Shown here piece after piece: positions 1-11,475 of a stretch of 64,000 bases of DNA. The stretch's first letter is position 1, and every line of letters begins with the position of its first letter. The notes below the pieces were generated by a model. That model ran no database searches, was not told where the DNA came from, and saw only the letters and a program-made list of their open reading frames with translations. The stretch comes from Alentia gelatinosa (lineage: Eukaryota > Annelida > Polychaeta > Phyllodocida > Polynoidae): the NCBI GenBank assembly GCA_950022655.1, contig OX465583.1:16853318-16917317 (forward strand). The letters run 5' to 3'. The translations under genes were made by a program, and so were the position numbers.

Positions 1-539
1 GACACTTCTGCTTCTGTAGACTGTAATATGACTTCATTACACTATATACAACGTTTATTCACCCCCAAAGACAGCACCTACTTTGAATCGGACACTCTCA
101 GTAAAGATTCCAGGGATCAAGGTTGCAGCTCTTAGTTCCTAGTTTGGACACCAGAAGACATCACCAGTAAAAAGTCCTAGCGTAATATGGGTGTACTAGT
201 ATTGGCGTGCGCTGGACATATGGAACTAGGCACCCCATGGCAGCCGACCGCAGCCGACAGCGGCCGATGGTGGCTGACGGCACCAATCTCAACCTGTTAT
301 GGTGTTCCATTACACTGTTGTACCCAAGTAATAAATTAAACACTGTCAAAATCATACCTCGGCTGAGAATTCACCTATATTGAACAGCTACTAGTTCATG
401 TTTATCTTCGTTTATATATGCAGAAGGTGTTTCGGTTGATGAACATCATCCAGCATTCAGCCAATAGCAGCAGATTACCCAGATCGTACTATCTACCTAT
501 TTGTATCTATGACAGCAGGGACCAGCCTAGTGTTTATGA
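1..539. other. Upstream sequence, no gene seen
   Basis: No coding or RNA gene is supported here. The only local structure is a short GC-rich cluster of GCAGCCGAC/GCGGCCGA-type repeats at about 240-283. Open frames are short and lack family resemblance. Confidence 0.5.
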
Positions 540-840
540 CAGGTAGACCTGTAGAGTGTAGGAGTGACCGAAAAATATAGAGTCGACGGACAAGTAGGTC
601 ATGGTTATAGTCAGGTAGGTAGGGGTGACAGATATATAATTGATAGAACGGAGGTAGTGGTAATAAACAGGTAGGTAGATGGTGACAGGGGATTTGACAG
701 ACAAGTAGGTTGTGGTAGTAAAAAGAAGGTAGAGCTTGACAAACATATATATAGAGAGAGATGAGAGACAAGTAGGGTGTGGTAAGGTGTGGGCGACAAA
801 CAGGAAAGTAGAGGTGGAAGACAAATAGGAATAGGGTAAC
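540..840. repeat. Degenerate GGTAGGT/GTGACAG minisatellite
   Basis: Imperfect tandem copies of a roughly 50-base unit built from ACAAGTAGGT, GTGGTAAT and GGTGACAG blocks. The repeat opens frames on the minus strand that read as Leu/Tyr/Pro/Ser-rich low-complexity sequence; these are not treated as genes. Confidence 0.6.
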
Positions 841-1475
841 AGACATCCTGGTACTATGTCTTATTCATCATTCCCTCCCCTGTCTGGGGCTTCATGGACA
901 GTTTCCAGCCCTCAGCTTGTCAAAAAGGCCACTTATTCAAGGTGTAACCTGATGTTCTGCACCAGAATCTAAGTTCAGCTGGGGCCTGTTGGAGATGTGT
1001 CGGCGTGGCAGATGGTGGGTCAGCGTCACTTTGACATATAGCCGTCTTGGCACTTCTTCTGCTTGTCTCTTCTTAGAAGGTGTCCTGGCACACTAAGCCA
1101 GACTCTTATAAGACTTTCCCAAAGGTCAGCTGTGTGCAGAGACTGGCGGGCGATCAGGCAGCCCTGGTGTACATCATCATAGATGACACAAATTATAACC
1201 ATAATATATTCAGTATCTAACTGGTCTATATCTGGGAATTAGCTGTTATATATTTAGTATTTAATTGTTTTATATACATAGAAAAGTCCGCTTGTCTTAG
1301 AGTTGAAATTGGATGATAAATTGTCCCGTTTGTCATTCATCTCAAGTGTGTCCTAAGGCTAAATTTGATAAACAACATGAATTTATCACGCCATAGCCGA
1401 CTTGTATAGACCTCTCCGGTGTTAGACAGTATTCCCACAATGCCCGTTCTAGTGTTATACGTCACTATTGACATG
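841..1475. other. Unannotated upstream stretch
   Basis: No gene, tRNA or clear repeat recognised. The sequence is ordinary mixed-composition DNA between two minisatellites. Confidence 0.45.
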
Positions 1476-1478
1476 CGC

Positions 1479-1486
1479 TGACGTCA
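1479..1486. promoter_or_regulatory. Perfect CRE palindrome TGACGTCA
   Basis: An exact 8-base CREB/ATF site lies about 2.35 kb upstream of the calcium-channel gamma-like start codon. It is a single match and could be chance. Confidence 0.25.
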
Positions 1487-1519
1487 ATGGACGCTCGAGG
1501 CGTCATCAACAACAACCAT

Positions 1520-2045
1520 GTCATGGCAGCAGTAGAGCAGAGGATAGGCAGGGAGGGAAGAGGATCGGCAACCAATAGGCAGACGATGGACAGAGGACAG
1601 GCAGAAGACGGGCAGAGGACGGCACAGGATGGACAGGGGATATGAAGAGAATGAGCAGAGAATGAGCGGAGGATGGCCATGGGAAAGGCAGAGGCAGAGG
1701 ACCAGCAGACGATTAGCAGAGGATAGGTAGAGTATGGGCAGTGGATGGACAGACGACAGACGATGGGCAGATAACGGGCAGAGAGGGCAGAGAATAGACT
1801 GTGCACAGGCAGGGAATGTACAGATGATAGGCAGATGATGGGCGGAGGACATGCAGAGGACGAGCAGGGGTAGGCAGAGGATGGGAAGAGACAGGTAGAA
1901 AATGAGAGGGCAGGGATGGAATGAGCAAAGGACAGGCTGAGGACAGGCAGAGGGCGGGCAGAGGGCAGGTATAGAGTATGGGCATAGGATGGGCATAGGA
2001 TGGACAGAGGACAGGCAGGGGACGGGCAAAGAATGGGTAGAGAGT
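1520..2045. repeat. Purine-rich GGCAGAGGAC minisatellite
   Basis: More than 500 bases of degenerate GGCAGAGGAY/GATGGGCAG units of about 10-21 bases. The + strand is almost free of pyrimidine runs. The minus strand gives long Cys/Pro/Ser/Leu frames purely from the repeat; the longest (254 codons) is rejected as a gene. Confidence 0.7.
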
Positions 2046-2120
2046 GTAGTTGATAGATAAGGGAGTGGTCAGCAGGAGGCAGGCGGTCGGCGCCGAGCAG
2101 TGAAACGGAATTACGGAATC

Positions 2121-2157
2121 GCAGCGGCGGAAGTGCAGTGACGCAGCGGCGGAAGTG
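2121..2157. promoter_or_regulatory. Tandem pair of ETS-like sites
   Basis: The 15-mer GCAGCGGCGGAAGTG occurs twice, 22 bases apart (2121-2135 and 2143-2157). GGAAGTG is the core bound by ETS factors such as GABPA. Flanking sequence is GC-rich, so a small promoter or enhancer is possible. No transcript start is shown. Confidence 0.35.
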
Positions 2158-2399
2158 AAAGCGCGCTGTGCCCAGAAAGAAGAAACTGATCAGGGGCAGT
2201 GTCCACCAAGTGGCGTTTAGGAGCGGCATGAATTGGGCTGCTGTTGTAAGAACTGATCGATTGAACGAAGCCTGTGTTGTGGTGGGGTGATTACTGCGTC
2301 ACTCTCCTCCTACATACTCACCTCTCAAACACATTCGCCGCAAAATAAACCGACTTCTAGACTACACTACATTGCCTCGATGGCAGACCACACCCTCGA

Positions 2400-2890
2400 C
2401 ACTCTACACCCACTTCTACTCTATTCCTACCCTCCAGTCCACACGACCCTCCTGAGCGGTTCATCTATATTGCCTTTAGTGTCCTGCTGGGTGGAGATGG
2501 ATGAAAATCATGTAACACTAGTTGAACCTTTCTGTTGGTAAAGAATATTTTAAAAGATTAAATAATTTCTACTCTACACCTACCCTCTATCCCATACACC
2601 CTCCAAATACCACTGCCTCCACAATCTAAACCCCCTTCTAATTTACACCTACCCCAACTCCACACACCGTCCAAGCATCACACTGTCCACAATCTAGACC
2701 CACTTCTACTCGACCTATGCCCTCTAGTCCACACCCCCAATCCACAAACCACACCCTCCACACACAATACTTTCCACAATCTAAACCCACTTGTAATACT
2801 CTCCACCTACCCTCCAGTTTTCACGCCCATACCCTACAAATACCCTCCACTCAACACAGCCCTCCACACACCACATTCTCCAAGATCTAA
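2400..2890. repeat. C-rich minisatellite (ACCCACTTCTACTC / ACCCTCCA)
   Basis: Imperfect copies of a unit combining CAATCTAAACCCACTTCTA with CACCTACCCTCCAGTCCACA, at about 60-90 base spacing. Pyrimidine-rich on the + strand, the mirror image of the purine-rich block at 1520-2045. Confidence 0.6.
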
Positions 2891-2904
2891 ACCCGCTTCC
2901 ACTC

Positions 2905-3480
2905 TATTCCATCGCCATGCAGCTGCACCGGGCGGACCCTGGAGCAGGCGCCGGGAGCGCGGCGCCGGGGGTCGGCGTGGGGATGACCGGCTCCTCCAGG
3001 TGCGGGGGCGGGCAGCGGGACCTGCCAGCCTCTCCTGGGCTGGGGACTGGTCCCTGGTCCTCACGTTCACCGCAGGGTGGTGCTGGTTGTCCGGTATGCT
3101 GATAACATACACCCTCCTGTACTGCTCCAGGGCGGGACTCCAGTGTCCCACAACCACCAAATCACCCCACCACAGAGAGTGGGCGACTTTTTTTACTCCT
3201 CCTACCGCCACCGCTACCTGTACCAGCCACCAGCACCCACACCTGTGTGTATACACCCCCAGTGTGATACGGCTCGACTACTGGAGCGCACCGTACTTCA
3301 CAGACACCCTGGAGTTGTGCTGCCGGGATGGAGGGTGCTGGAGGTGGTCGATGTATCGGGATTATTGAACTGCTCTGGGAGTGCCGCTCTGCTATCTCTC
3401 CCTGACCTGCCGTGCTCTGCGCGACACCCACCTGAGTATCAGGCCGAGGAGGAGTGGGGAGACCCTGGAGGATAACACAC
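2905..3480. promoter_or_regulatory. CpG-rich block upstream of gamma-like gene
   Basis: The segment, especially 2925-3010, is much richer in CpG than the rest of the window. Overlapping open frames occur in all three + frames and on the minus strand, as expected when a GC-rich stretch lacks stops. None matched a family I know. It ends about 360 bases before the start codon at 3836, so a CpG-island promoter or 5' untranslated exon of the calcium-channel gamma-like gene is the simplest reading. An unrecognised coding exon cannot be excluded. Confidence 0.4.
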
Positions 3481-3835
3481 ATACCCCACATACGCACACA
3501 CCCACGTGCACACATACGCACAGGGGTGTAGTATGACAACTGACACTTGGTGTCGCCCCAGTATAACCGGGGTACACACACCTCTTCTTCAGCCGTTGGT
3601 ATACGGCCGCCGCCGCGCATTGCCAGTTGTGCACTGGGAAACCAACAGCAGTAGCAGGGATTACCACAGCCTATACCTCGCCTAAACTTCGCCTAAATCT
3701 AGGCTGGTGTACGCATGCACGGATTGCATCAGTGTCTTTAAGATATTCTGGGATTTTACGGAGTTATCAGATTGTAGTCGCAGGAGGTTGAGTAAATTAA
3801 AACTATATCTCCAGGTGACTGATAAAACAGGAAGT

Positions 3836-4079
3836 ATGGCGTACCCGACGAGGAGCACGTTTGAGACGGAGCGGAAAATCCTGTACGGCCTGACGGGGTG
3901 CACGGTGCTGGGCATTCTCTTCTTGATGATCTCTATCGCCACGGACTACTGGGTTATCCTCGAGATCCCTGGTGGCGTGTACAGGAACTCCACCAAGTCC
4001 TACGTGATGAGGCACCACTCCGGACTGTGGAGGATCTGTCGGAATGAGTTAGACAACCGTACGCAACCATACATAGAGC
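3836..4079 (+). CDS. CACNG-like: Calcium-channel gamma-like protein, exon 1
   Basis: First coding exon of a four-span claudin/PMP22-fold protein of the voltage-gated calcium-channel gamma family. ATG at 3836 has A at -3 and G at +4 and is the first in-frame ATG. The exon encodes residues 1-81: a short basic cytoplasmic start, TM1 at about 18-42, then the first extracellular loop with sequons at N51 and N74 and the GLW motif at 63-65 followed by C68. GLWRIC resembles the gamma-1/gamma-6 branch more than the TARP branch, from memory of the family. The donor is GC|GTGAGT at 4079/4080, leaving one base (phase 1) that fits exon 2. The family forms auxiliary subunits that modulate calcium channels or, in the TARP branch, glutamate receptors. 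Which applies here is not known. Intron 1 is unusually long, about 37 kb. Confidence 0.85.
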
Positions 4080-4146
4080 GTGAGTACAATGTGTTACTTT
4101 GTAAGACGCAACCCCACATAGAGCATAGGAACATGTGTCAATGTGT

Positions 4147-4475
4147 TTTATCTCACCCCTGGTACAAGTTTGCCATAGGAATAACATTGGGAAAATATAC
4201 TCAACGATCACCCTGGTAGAGTGACAATACGCCACAGCCGTGGCGTAGTGAATTTGCAAAGTATATTCTGATTATTCTGAAGTTGTGATGATATTCAATG
4301 TCATAAAAAGGGGTAAGATAAATCCAGAACCGCACTCGAATCATTAAATAGACAATACTCCACGAGTTTGGCTGGGCCGTAATCGTCACTCGGCTTCGCC
4401 TCGAGGACGATTGCGGCCCAGCCAAACTCGTGGAGTATTGTCTATTTATACGATTCTCGATGCAGTTCTATATAA
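4147..4475. mobile_element. Foldback element FB-1 (TTTATCTCACCCC type)
   Basis: Starts TTTATCTCACCCCTGG, has the inverted partner GGGGTAAGATAAAT at 4310-4323, then a long palindrome (about 4327-4470) with loop CACTCGGCTTCGCCTCGAGG. The same arms recur at 23.24-23.61 kb. It sits just inside intron 1, 70 bases after the exon 1 donor. Non-autonomous; no coding capacity. FB names are working labels. Confidence 0.7.
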
Positions 4476-4602
4476 ATATGCAATACCCATTATATAGATC
4501 GTAAGTACAATGTGTTATTCACTTTGTAGGATGCAACCCCACATAGAGCATACTTTGATAGAATACAGTATGCAACCACATATAGAGTGTAAGTACCATG
4601 TG

Positions 4603-4890
4603 TTATCATACCCCTCATATAAATCTCCATAGACTTAACATGGAGTGACTGTATGCCACGGTTATGCCATATAACATTTACATGCCACAGGTGAAATATG
4701 AAGTTAAAAACATGTTACCGGGTAGGATAAAATCTAAACGTCACTTAATTTCATACAATTGTTTACTGTTTTCGTTGTCTTCCGTTGTCTTCTGCTACAG
4801 ATATCACTCAGCTCCGCTTCGTGATATCATTCCGGGAAAACAATTCATGCCATATAAACAATTGTATGAAATTTCGTGACGTTTCCTGAT
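4603..4890. mobile_element. Foldback element FB-2
   Basis: Ends TTATCATACCCCTCATATAA and CCGGGTAGGATAAA (4719-4732), followed by a palindrome to about 4890 with arms containing AATTTCATACAATTGTTTA and a loop with CAGCTCCGCTTCGTGA. It carries the internal block CTCCATAGACTTAACAT shared by the superfamily. Confidence 0.6.
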
Positions 4891-5124
4891 ATTACTTTCT
4901 ACAACTGAAACAACCCCACTTTGAGCATAAGTACATAGACACAACCATAATTAGAGTGTGAGTACCGTGTTTTGTTCTTTGGTTAGAAGCAACCCGACAT
5001 CGAGTAAGTATAATGCAGTTCTCCCCTGTCCCACTCTGTTATTGATTATACCATCCCATACATGTGTAATCTATATTCATATTTTATTTACATTCTCTGA
5101 TTTGGCGGACGATTCCTATCTATT
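4891..5124. other. Intron 1 stretch, nothing recognised
   Basis: Intronic sequence between FB-2 and the 33-bp minisatellite; no gene or repeat identified. Confidence 0.5.
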
Positions 5125-5400
5125 GATGCAAAAATGTAGCAAAGTTAGCGTTCTGGCGATGCATGATGTCAGTACCTTTAGCGATCTAGTGATGCAGGAA
5201 GGTAGTACCGTTAGCGATCTGGTGATGCAGAACGATAACTCCGGTAGCGATCTGGTGGTGTAGGAAGGGAGCACCGTTTGCGATCTACTGATGCAGAGAT
5301 GTAGTATTCTTTATGCAGGCTCATATCGCTATTAGAGATCTGTTAATGTTGGAAGGTGGCATCATTAGCGATCTGATGAAGCAGGAAGGTAGTGCGAGGT
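5125..5400. repeat. 33-bp minisatellite (GATGCAGGAAGGTAGTACCG)
   Basis: About seven copies of a 33-base unit GATGCAgga.GGTAGTACCGTTAGCGATCTGGT, the middle ones nearly perfect, with one irregular spacer at about 5300-5345. Because 33 is divisible by three, it keeps a frame open (SDLVMQ repeats). No start or flanking coding signal supports translation. Confidence 0.75.
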
Positions 5401-6385
5401 AAGGGGTACAGCCATGTCTATCAAACGCTTTCCAAATTCATTCGTAAACTACCCTCAGATTACTTTATCAGTTGTATAGCACGTTCCAAACACCCTCCAT
5501 GCAGAGCTTCTCCGAACCTCTAAGGTCTGTCACTGCGGTGTGTGTACGGGTACTTTGACATAGTCCAAAGGTTGGCCACAGGTGGGATTTATTGTTCTGA
5601 TAGCACCCAGGGAACTGGAGGGGGGGTGGGCGAGGCGTAGGAAGGGGAAGGTGGAGGTTTCGTTCCTCCTATGAAACTAACTCTCATCTCAGTGTGTGTA
5701 TTATTATATACCTATGCACTAACTCAGTGTAAATACGTACTGCTGCTAGGGGTATAGTTATCGTACACAGAATGCACTGTACGCCGTGAATCGTTGTACT
5801 GGTGCCTTTGGATAGTGACAGACTGCACGCTTTGGCTAACAGACTGCATCCTTTGACCCTCACCGGCACGCTTTGACTGACAGACTTCACGCTTTGAAAA
5901 AATAACGCAATCTGATTGGCTGAGAGGCCGACAACAGAATTCTAGGTGCATGATTCAAAAATGGTGCGAGTTCTGTGGCGTCATACAGAAACCGCGGAAC
6001 GAGTTAGTGTAAAAAAATATCAAACATCAAGGTAAAAAATGTGTAGGAATCACGTGATACACTTTAGATATAGAGAAATATAGAGAAATATAGATTTTGA
6101 TATGTTCACGAACCGAGCGGGCAACTCGTCAATGTCAACAAATGCAAAACCCCTGTCAGACACTGCACCGCTCGTGTACAGCCGTCCAACAAGACGATCG
6201 AGCATAGCAGGGTGACCGTGCATTAATTTATGCGGCGGTATAATGTATTTGCAGCTGCTCGGTGATCACTTCCGGTTGTCAACTTCCGGCATGTCTGCTA
6301 ACGTACACATCGTCTTTGCGAGTTGTAAAAAGTGACTTCGACGTCGAATTATGGTCAGTGTTAGCTATTTAAGACGGAATTAAGG
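5401..6385. other. Intron 1 stretch, no gene
   Basis: No coding or RNA gene seen. CTTTGACT/CACGCTTTG-like motifs recur loosely at 5810-5900, and a short duplication (TATAGAGAAA) lies near 6070. Confidence 0.45.
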
Positions 6386-6540
6386 TATATAATAATATGA
6401 AACCATAGTGATGGTGCCAACACGGGTTAGATTTACTCGTCGTTTCAGAGAAATTCGTTTTGAATGAGCCGTTTACGGCGAGTTCAGAACGAATTTCTAC
6501 CCCCGTATTGTCACCATAAGCATGGTTTCACATATTACAT
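6386..6540. mobile_element. Foldback FB-3, palindrome only
   Basis: Palindromic arms (TAATATGAAACCATAGTGATGGTG against CACCATAAGCATGGTTTCACATATTA) around a loop AATGAGCCGTTTACGGCGAGTT. The TTATCYYACCCC module of other copies was not found next to it, so it is a partial or related element. Confidence 0.5.
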
Positions 6541-6855
6541 ATGGCCAAATTATTACTTGTACACCATTGATCATTACATATCATAACCTCTTTTTAATGT
6601 ATCATATCCTCTTCGATTGATTTTGCCATTTACAGCACAGATGAATCTACGCTGTAAAATGTAGGTGTTTGTTGAACCTGTGTGCTAGCACTCCCTAGCT
6701 CCCAAACACTTAGATCTATTGTTAACAAGGATCAGGGTGTATGTGATTAATGTGCAAAGCCTAGGAACCCTAGAAAAGGTTAATGCTGTGGGTCCTGTAG
6801 CAATGACTGCCTCAACCATTAAGACAAGGAGCTCCTACAATCAGAACCCATTATG

Positions 6856-7015
6856 CCGCGGAACCCCCAAGCGAGAAATGTAGTGATTTCTGGAATCGCC
6901 ATCACAAAATGGCGTGTATCTGAGCTATTATTTCATATTTCACCTGATTATTGCTTCTGATACGCTACATTATTGGAGGGAGATATTACTATTAAATGTG
7001 CCAGTCATAGGAATT
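6856..7015. mobile_element. MITE family D copy (CCAAGCGAG type), partial
   Basis: Shares CCAAGCGAG, GGAATCGCCA.CACAAA.TGGCGTGTAT and TGAGCTATTATTTCATATTT with the complete copy at 39977-40193 and with 59010-59184. The right arm is missing or decayed. Confidence 0.55.
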
Positions 7016-8051
7016 AGACCGACCAGATATTCTCGGATAAGCGGGTCTGTGGGGGTTACATTCATTGGGGATTTCTTTTTATTATTGAGAAACACATATA
7101 AAGCGTTACAATTTTGTTTCCATTGCTCCCAGCTCTGTCACTGGGGCAGTTCTTCCGCTGGGAGTTCGTTTCCAGATGTGTCAATGGTAATTCATCTTCT
7201 TATGCTCCAAACATCATCAATTGATACATTATTAACATTCAGTTGGCAGCATAATATCTTCGCTCTATAAATGTTATTACATCTTCATATCATATCATAT
7301 TATACTGTATTGTTATTATATAACTTATCTTTATAATGTCACTTGCGCTATATGGTGTATGAAATACTGTATTGTATTGTATACTTAGTATGTTAAGTCA
7401 ATGTTAAAACTGTTTCAAGTACCGAAGGTTATCTGATATAACTTAACTCGAACTCTTATTACTTGTAATCCAAGTGTATATCACACACTAATAAATTATC
7501 TGTATAGTTAGGCTTGGTATAATTGAACTGTATTGCATATGTTGAACTATGTATAGTATAGGAGAGGAACCCAATACATTGTATGTATTCACTTATTGCA
7601 TAACACCAGAGTTCTCCTGAAATGGGAAAGTGGTAGACCGCAACTGTTTCTGTATGCGAACTGACCCAATAAAAAAAAAATTTTTTTTAAATCTTTACAA
7701 GTTGTTAGTGTGAGGATAGGATGAAAGGTGGTTGATAGTATGACTCAAACATCTGTTGTTGTAACAGGTATTCCTGATATCTCGTGTGACGAAATGCAAA
7801 AGCCTGACTACGAGCACTTTCTACACAAGAGTAGATATACAATATGATTGGGATGAGACTAATTAGAAACATTCTACAGGTAACAGACCTGATATTTCAT
7901 TTGAATTTAGCATCTAGGTGAATGACTTGACTCGTGTAATTTGCATAAATTTCTGCAGCCAACTAAAAGTTGTCCTTTCCTATTTCACATGATCCCGCCT
8001 TTGTAGAGAGGGCTGTGTTTGGAGAAACTCGTTCTTGGTTTATTGATAACT
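7016..8051. other. Intron 1 stretch, AT-rich, no gene
   Basis: AT-rich DNA with a run of A followed by T at about 7671-7689, which forms a perfect A/T palindrome. No gene or named element recognised. Confidence 0.45.
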
Positions 8052-8054
8052 TTA

Positions 8055-8436
8055 GGCCTGGCGTCCACCTACTACGATAGAGATTTAGACCTACCGATAT
8101 GGCACCGATACAAAAAGCAAATATCGGAGACATATCGGGAAGGTGCAAAATCGTAGACATGTGTCTAGACATGCCAACCCACCACGCATTGTATGTGGTT
8201 TTTATCGGTTGCTTATCGCAGGAACGTGGTCAATTGCCCCGATATAAGGTGACCTTCCGACGCGATTTTTATTTTCTATCGGGAGGTGCATCGTAGAGCA
8301 TATCGGAGGTGGATTGGCTTGTCTAAACATATGTCTACGATTTTGCACCTTCCCGATATGGCACCGATTTTGACATTTTGTATCGGTGCCATATCGGGAG
8401 GTCTACGATTCAATCGTAGTAGGTGGACGCCGGGCC
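8055..8436. mobile_element. TWA-flanked MITE, copy 1 (GGCCTGGCGTCCACC)
   Basis: Terminal inverted repeats GGCCTGGCGTCCACCTACTA and TAGTAGGTGGACGCCGGGCC, flanked by TTA on both sides (8052-8054, 8437-8439). The interior is crowded with inverted CCGATAT/ATATCGG motifs. A 3-base TWA target duplication suggests the PIF/Harbinger superfamily. This copy is about 100 bases longer than the other two through an internal inverted duplication. Confidence 0.75.
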
Positions 8437-8439
8437 TTA

Positions 8440-10035
8440 ATCCGTAAGAGGTAACCTATAAATGTCAGTGACCGATCTATGTTCCAAATTTGGGCATTTC
8501 TTCTAACTCTTCCAGAGAGATTTGCTGCCGATGGGTTCATTCTGTTGGGGATGATTTGGGTCAGAGTTGTTACAGAAAATCAGGTGGCAAGTGGAAACAG
8601 AGCAACGATATTAAAAATCACTGATCTTTCTAATTTAAGGGTGAAAAGAAAAAAACTTAGGTCTGAGAAAAGATATACATAGATCACTGTAGATAGAAAA
8701 TCGGGGGGGGGGGAGCAACAACAAAAAAGCGCATTAGTATGACCACATCATTACGAATAGTTGTTTAGAATTGTTTGCTGTGGGGTTTTTTTTAGATTTA
8801 AAATTGTATAAGGACCAAAATCTAGTACAAATGATGTAAACAAATGAAAAATAAAAACTGATTGCAAAAAAAAATTTTAAAAATCACAGATCTTGTGTTT
8901 GGCATTTTAACGCTAACATCACCCTTCATATACTTTGAACTAGCGGTTCCTAAAATTGGCCCATCATTTTGTTACCAAGTGGAAAGGCACGTTGTTCTCT
9001 GACAAATGAGGCCCAGTTTATACCCGCCGATAGAAAATGTATCAATAGAATATCGGAAAGGGTAGCGCCGGTCGGTGGTGCTGCCTTAGACTTGCTCAAG
9101 TCTTTTATTATGAATATTCCTTATATGATTAAAGAAAATCGGAATACAATTCATTATAGCATGTGTCCTTCTCTGTCTGGCACTCAGAAAGAAGGAGGGG
9201 TAGGATACAGGGACTGAGGCCAGTCTAGTGCTGCCTGAGAAAATACTGGTGTTGCTATCGGCGACTCTAAGTAGTTATCGAGGCGTTTACACCTGGCGAG
9301 TGATAAAATACATTTCATCTGCAAAGATGTTTTCTTTAAATCTGCATTCCATCACCGAGTAATGCAACCTTGGTTGATTTTGTCAGTGGCACAAAAAAAT
9401 CGGTCAGGAATGCCAGATTACGCAATTTTGGGTCGAGATATCACCGAGCGAGTTTTTATTTTTGCTTTTTGCACTCACTGATGGTGTATCAGGAACATGA
9501 CACAATTTGTCGGCAGAGTCCGATTAGAAATCGGATGGTGTAAACTGGGCATAAGCTGAGTAACTATACAGCGCTGTGCAGTAATGTGCTGTCAATGAAA
9601 ACGAGGCTGTGACTGTTACCGGCTTCCGCGTCCCTGACCGCGCATGCGCCTCTTCGCCGATACACGGGGGGGGGGGGGCGGGGGTGTGGGGAAGCCAGGA
9701 GGGGAGGGATGAAGGTGGAAGGGGCTGTGTGTCCTGGTAAGTATAGGGATTCTTTCACCTGTACACACACCTCACCCTAATGTCATTCCTCGAGGTTCCA
9801 GACGGGTTTACGCCGTTTGATATTACCTGAATCGATTAGTAATAGTTGGTGGATATGTTGTAAAACAATGTATTGTCTATACCGTAAATCACATAGTACA
9901 GGTACGTAAACCGTAGTTTTGTACCCTACACTTTATCATATATGTATACCCACCCGTGCGGTGCATTTAACAATTATGCATTGCTGCTCCCTATTTAGTA
10001 TACATTCTGTATTGCACTGTGCACAGTACTTAGTA
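8440..10035. other. Intron 1 stretch, no gene
   Basis: No gene supported. It contains homopolymer runs (G at about 8702-8712, G13 at 9666-9678) and, at 9640-9649, a perfect NRF1-type palindrome GCGCATGCGC inside a short CpG-rich patch. Several short open frames are without family resemblance. Confidence 0.45.
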
Positions 10036-10345
10036 GAAACTGAACGAGAGTCAGTAGTGTTAGTGTTTATTGCACGACAGGCAGGTCGTGTATTACTGTT
10101 AGGTGTTAGCCGAGCGCAGTGAGGAGCCGACTTGACCAAAGTGCTATAAACACTAACATTACCAGCTCGAGTTTAGAATAATAGGAATAATAGGCAACAT
10201 TAGTGTGACGTCACTCGCGTTCTGGCAGTTGATTGGTCACTTTTGCTATTACCCTCGTGCAATAAATAACACTTTACTGCACGCTCGCCCGAATAAAGTG
10301 ACCCAATGTTAAGCCTATGGCGTTTTTCATCAGGGGTAGGATAAA
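10036..10345. mobile_element. Foldback element FB-4
   Basis: A palindrome with arms starting GTAGAAACTGAACGAGAGTC and loop GGTGTTAGCCGAGCGCAGTGAGG, then the block GTTAAGCCTATGGCG and the end CAGGGGTAGGATAAA. Same subfamily as the copies at 20.2 kb and 61.4 kb. Confidence 0.65.
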
Positions 10346-11265
10346 CTGTTATACTAACTATACTCGTTGGTTATACTGAATACGTTAAAACGTAGGCAGT
10401 GTGCATACTTTCACTTCAACATGCTATGCCAGTATATATGGTAAGATTTTATCAACATCGGGTATATGATTTAGAACGACCCATCATGCAATGTACATGA
10501 TACAAAACCCAGTGGAAATTGAATTCCACATCTCGTTTTGTAGAATGTACAGCATGGTCAGGTCATTTTATCTAAGTACATTAGAGGTATCGCAAACCTT
10601 ACAGTATATTCCCTGTTAACCATTAAGTACAAGCACTTTTAATTTGACAGTATCAGTACTGTTAACCTTACAGTATCTATATGTACGCACTGTTAGCCTT
10701 ACAATATAGGTACCGGTAAATTTACAATATATATATGTTCTGGTAACCTAACAGTATCAGGTACTTTTCTCGCTACAGTAGGCCTGCTGGGGTGGACAGC
10801 AATGATTAATCTGTTGAAGACGTGTGATCTGCTTTAGCTACTGCTGGTATGTGACTAGACTCATTCCGCTCCCGTGCTCGGAATGGCGAAATTATGTTGA
10901 TGTCCTTTGTCAACCGGATCCTCATTGGGTACGTGTGGTCACATGTACCCTAGTCTGCGATGTTATTGGTCCATTTTGAGACAAAAAGAGGCGGGAACGG
11001 TGTTCAACCAATCAGAGCTTCTCTTTTGTGTTGTCTTTGAAGGGAGGTGGCTGGTTGGGTGTTCAACCAATCAGAGAAAAAGAAATTCTAAAAACAAAAG
11101 AAAAATTCTAAAATTAAATGGACTCTACACGACCCCATGGGGAAGGGGAGCAAATCAAAGAAGGAATTTTTTCACCAGCAATGATTAATCTGTTCACCCT
11201 CTTGGTCGCCTTGCCTCCACATGGTGCCAGCCTGATATGCTTGCATGCAAACATAACTGAAGCAA
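10346..11265. other. Intron 1 stretch, no gene
   Basis: Repeated short motifs such as AACCTTACAGTAT at 10.6-10.75 kb and a doubled GTGTTCAACCAATCAGAG (about 11000 and 11060). No gene seen. Confidence 0.45.
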
Positions 11266-11475
11266 TGGGGTAGGGAGTTAGCTCAGTGGTAAAGATTAGT
11301 GGACTCGTAATCCCAAGATTGTCAGACTTTGTGGGTTTAAGTCCCACTGCACTTTGCTCCTTCACCCCCAGCAGTGGTAGATTTACTTCTGTATTGAAGG
11401 CCAATCCTTCTCGTAGCATGTCTATGTGATGTGGGAGCTAAAAGAACTGTCACCTCGGTAAGTGTAGGGGCGAGA
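11266..11475 (+). mobile_element. tRNA-derived SINE, copy 1
   Basis: The head carries an A box TAGCTCAGTGG (11279-11289) and a B box within a perfect T arm GTGGG-TTTAAGT-CCCAC (11331-11347); the anticodon-like loop CTCGTAA would read CGT (Thr). The acceptor stem does not pair, so it is not a functional tRNA. The body (CCCCAGCAGTG, GGCCAATCCTTC, CATGTCTATGTG.TGTGG) recurs on the minus strand at about 16.6-16.9 kb, which makes it a dispersed SINE. Confidence 0.7.

Noticed and set aside
1465..2229. 254-codon minus-strand frame rich in Cys, Pro, Ser and Leu
   Set aside because: It is the direct translation of the purine-rich minisatellite, with no domain, start context or splice signals.
2834..3667. 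Overlapping minus- and plus-strand frames of 84-152 codons
   Set aside because: All frames are open together because of high GC and low stop frequency. None has a recognisable motif, and frames contradict one another.
11266..11360. Functional tRNA-Thr gene
   Set aside because: A and B boxes and the T arm are present, but the acceptor stem does not pair and the variable region is too long. The attached body is repeated elsewhere, so it is a SINE.
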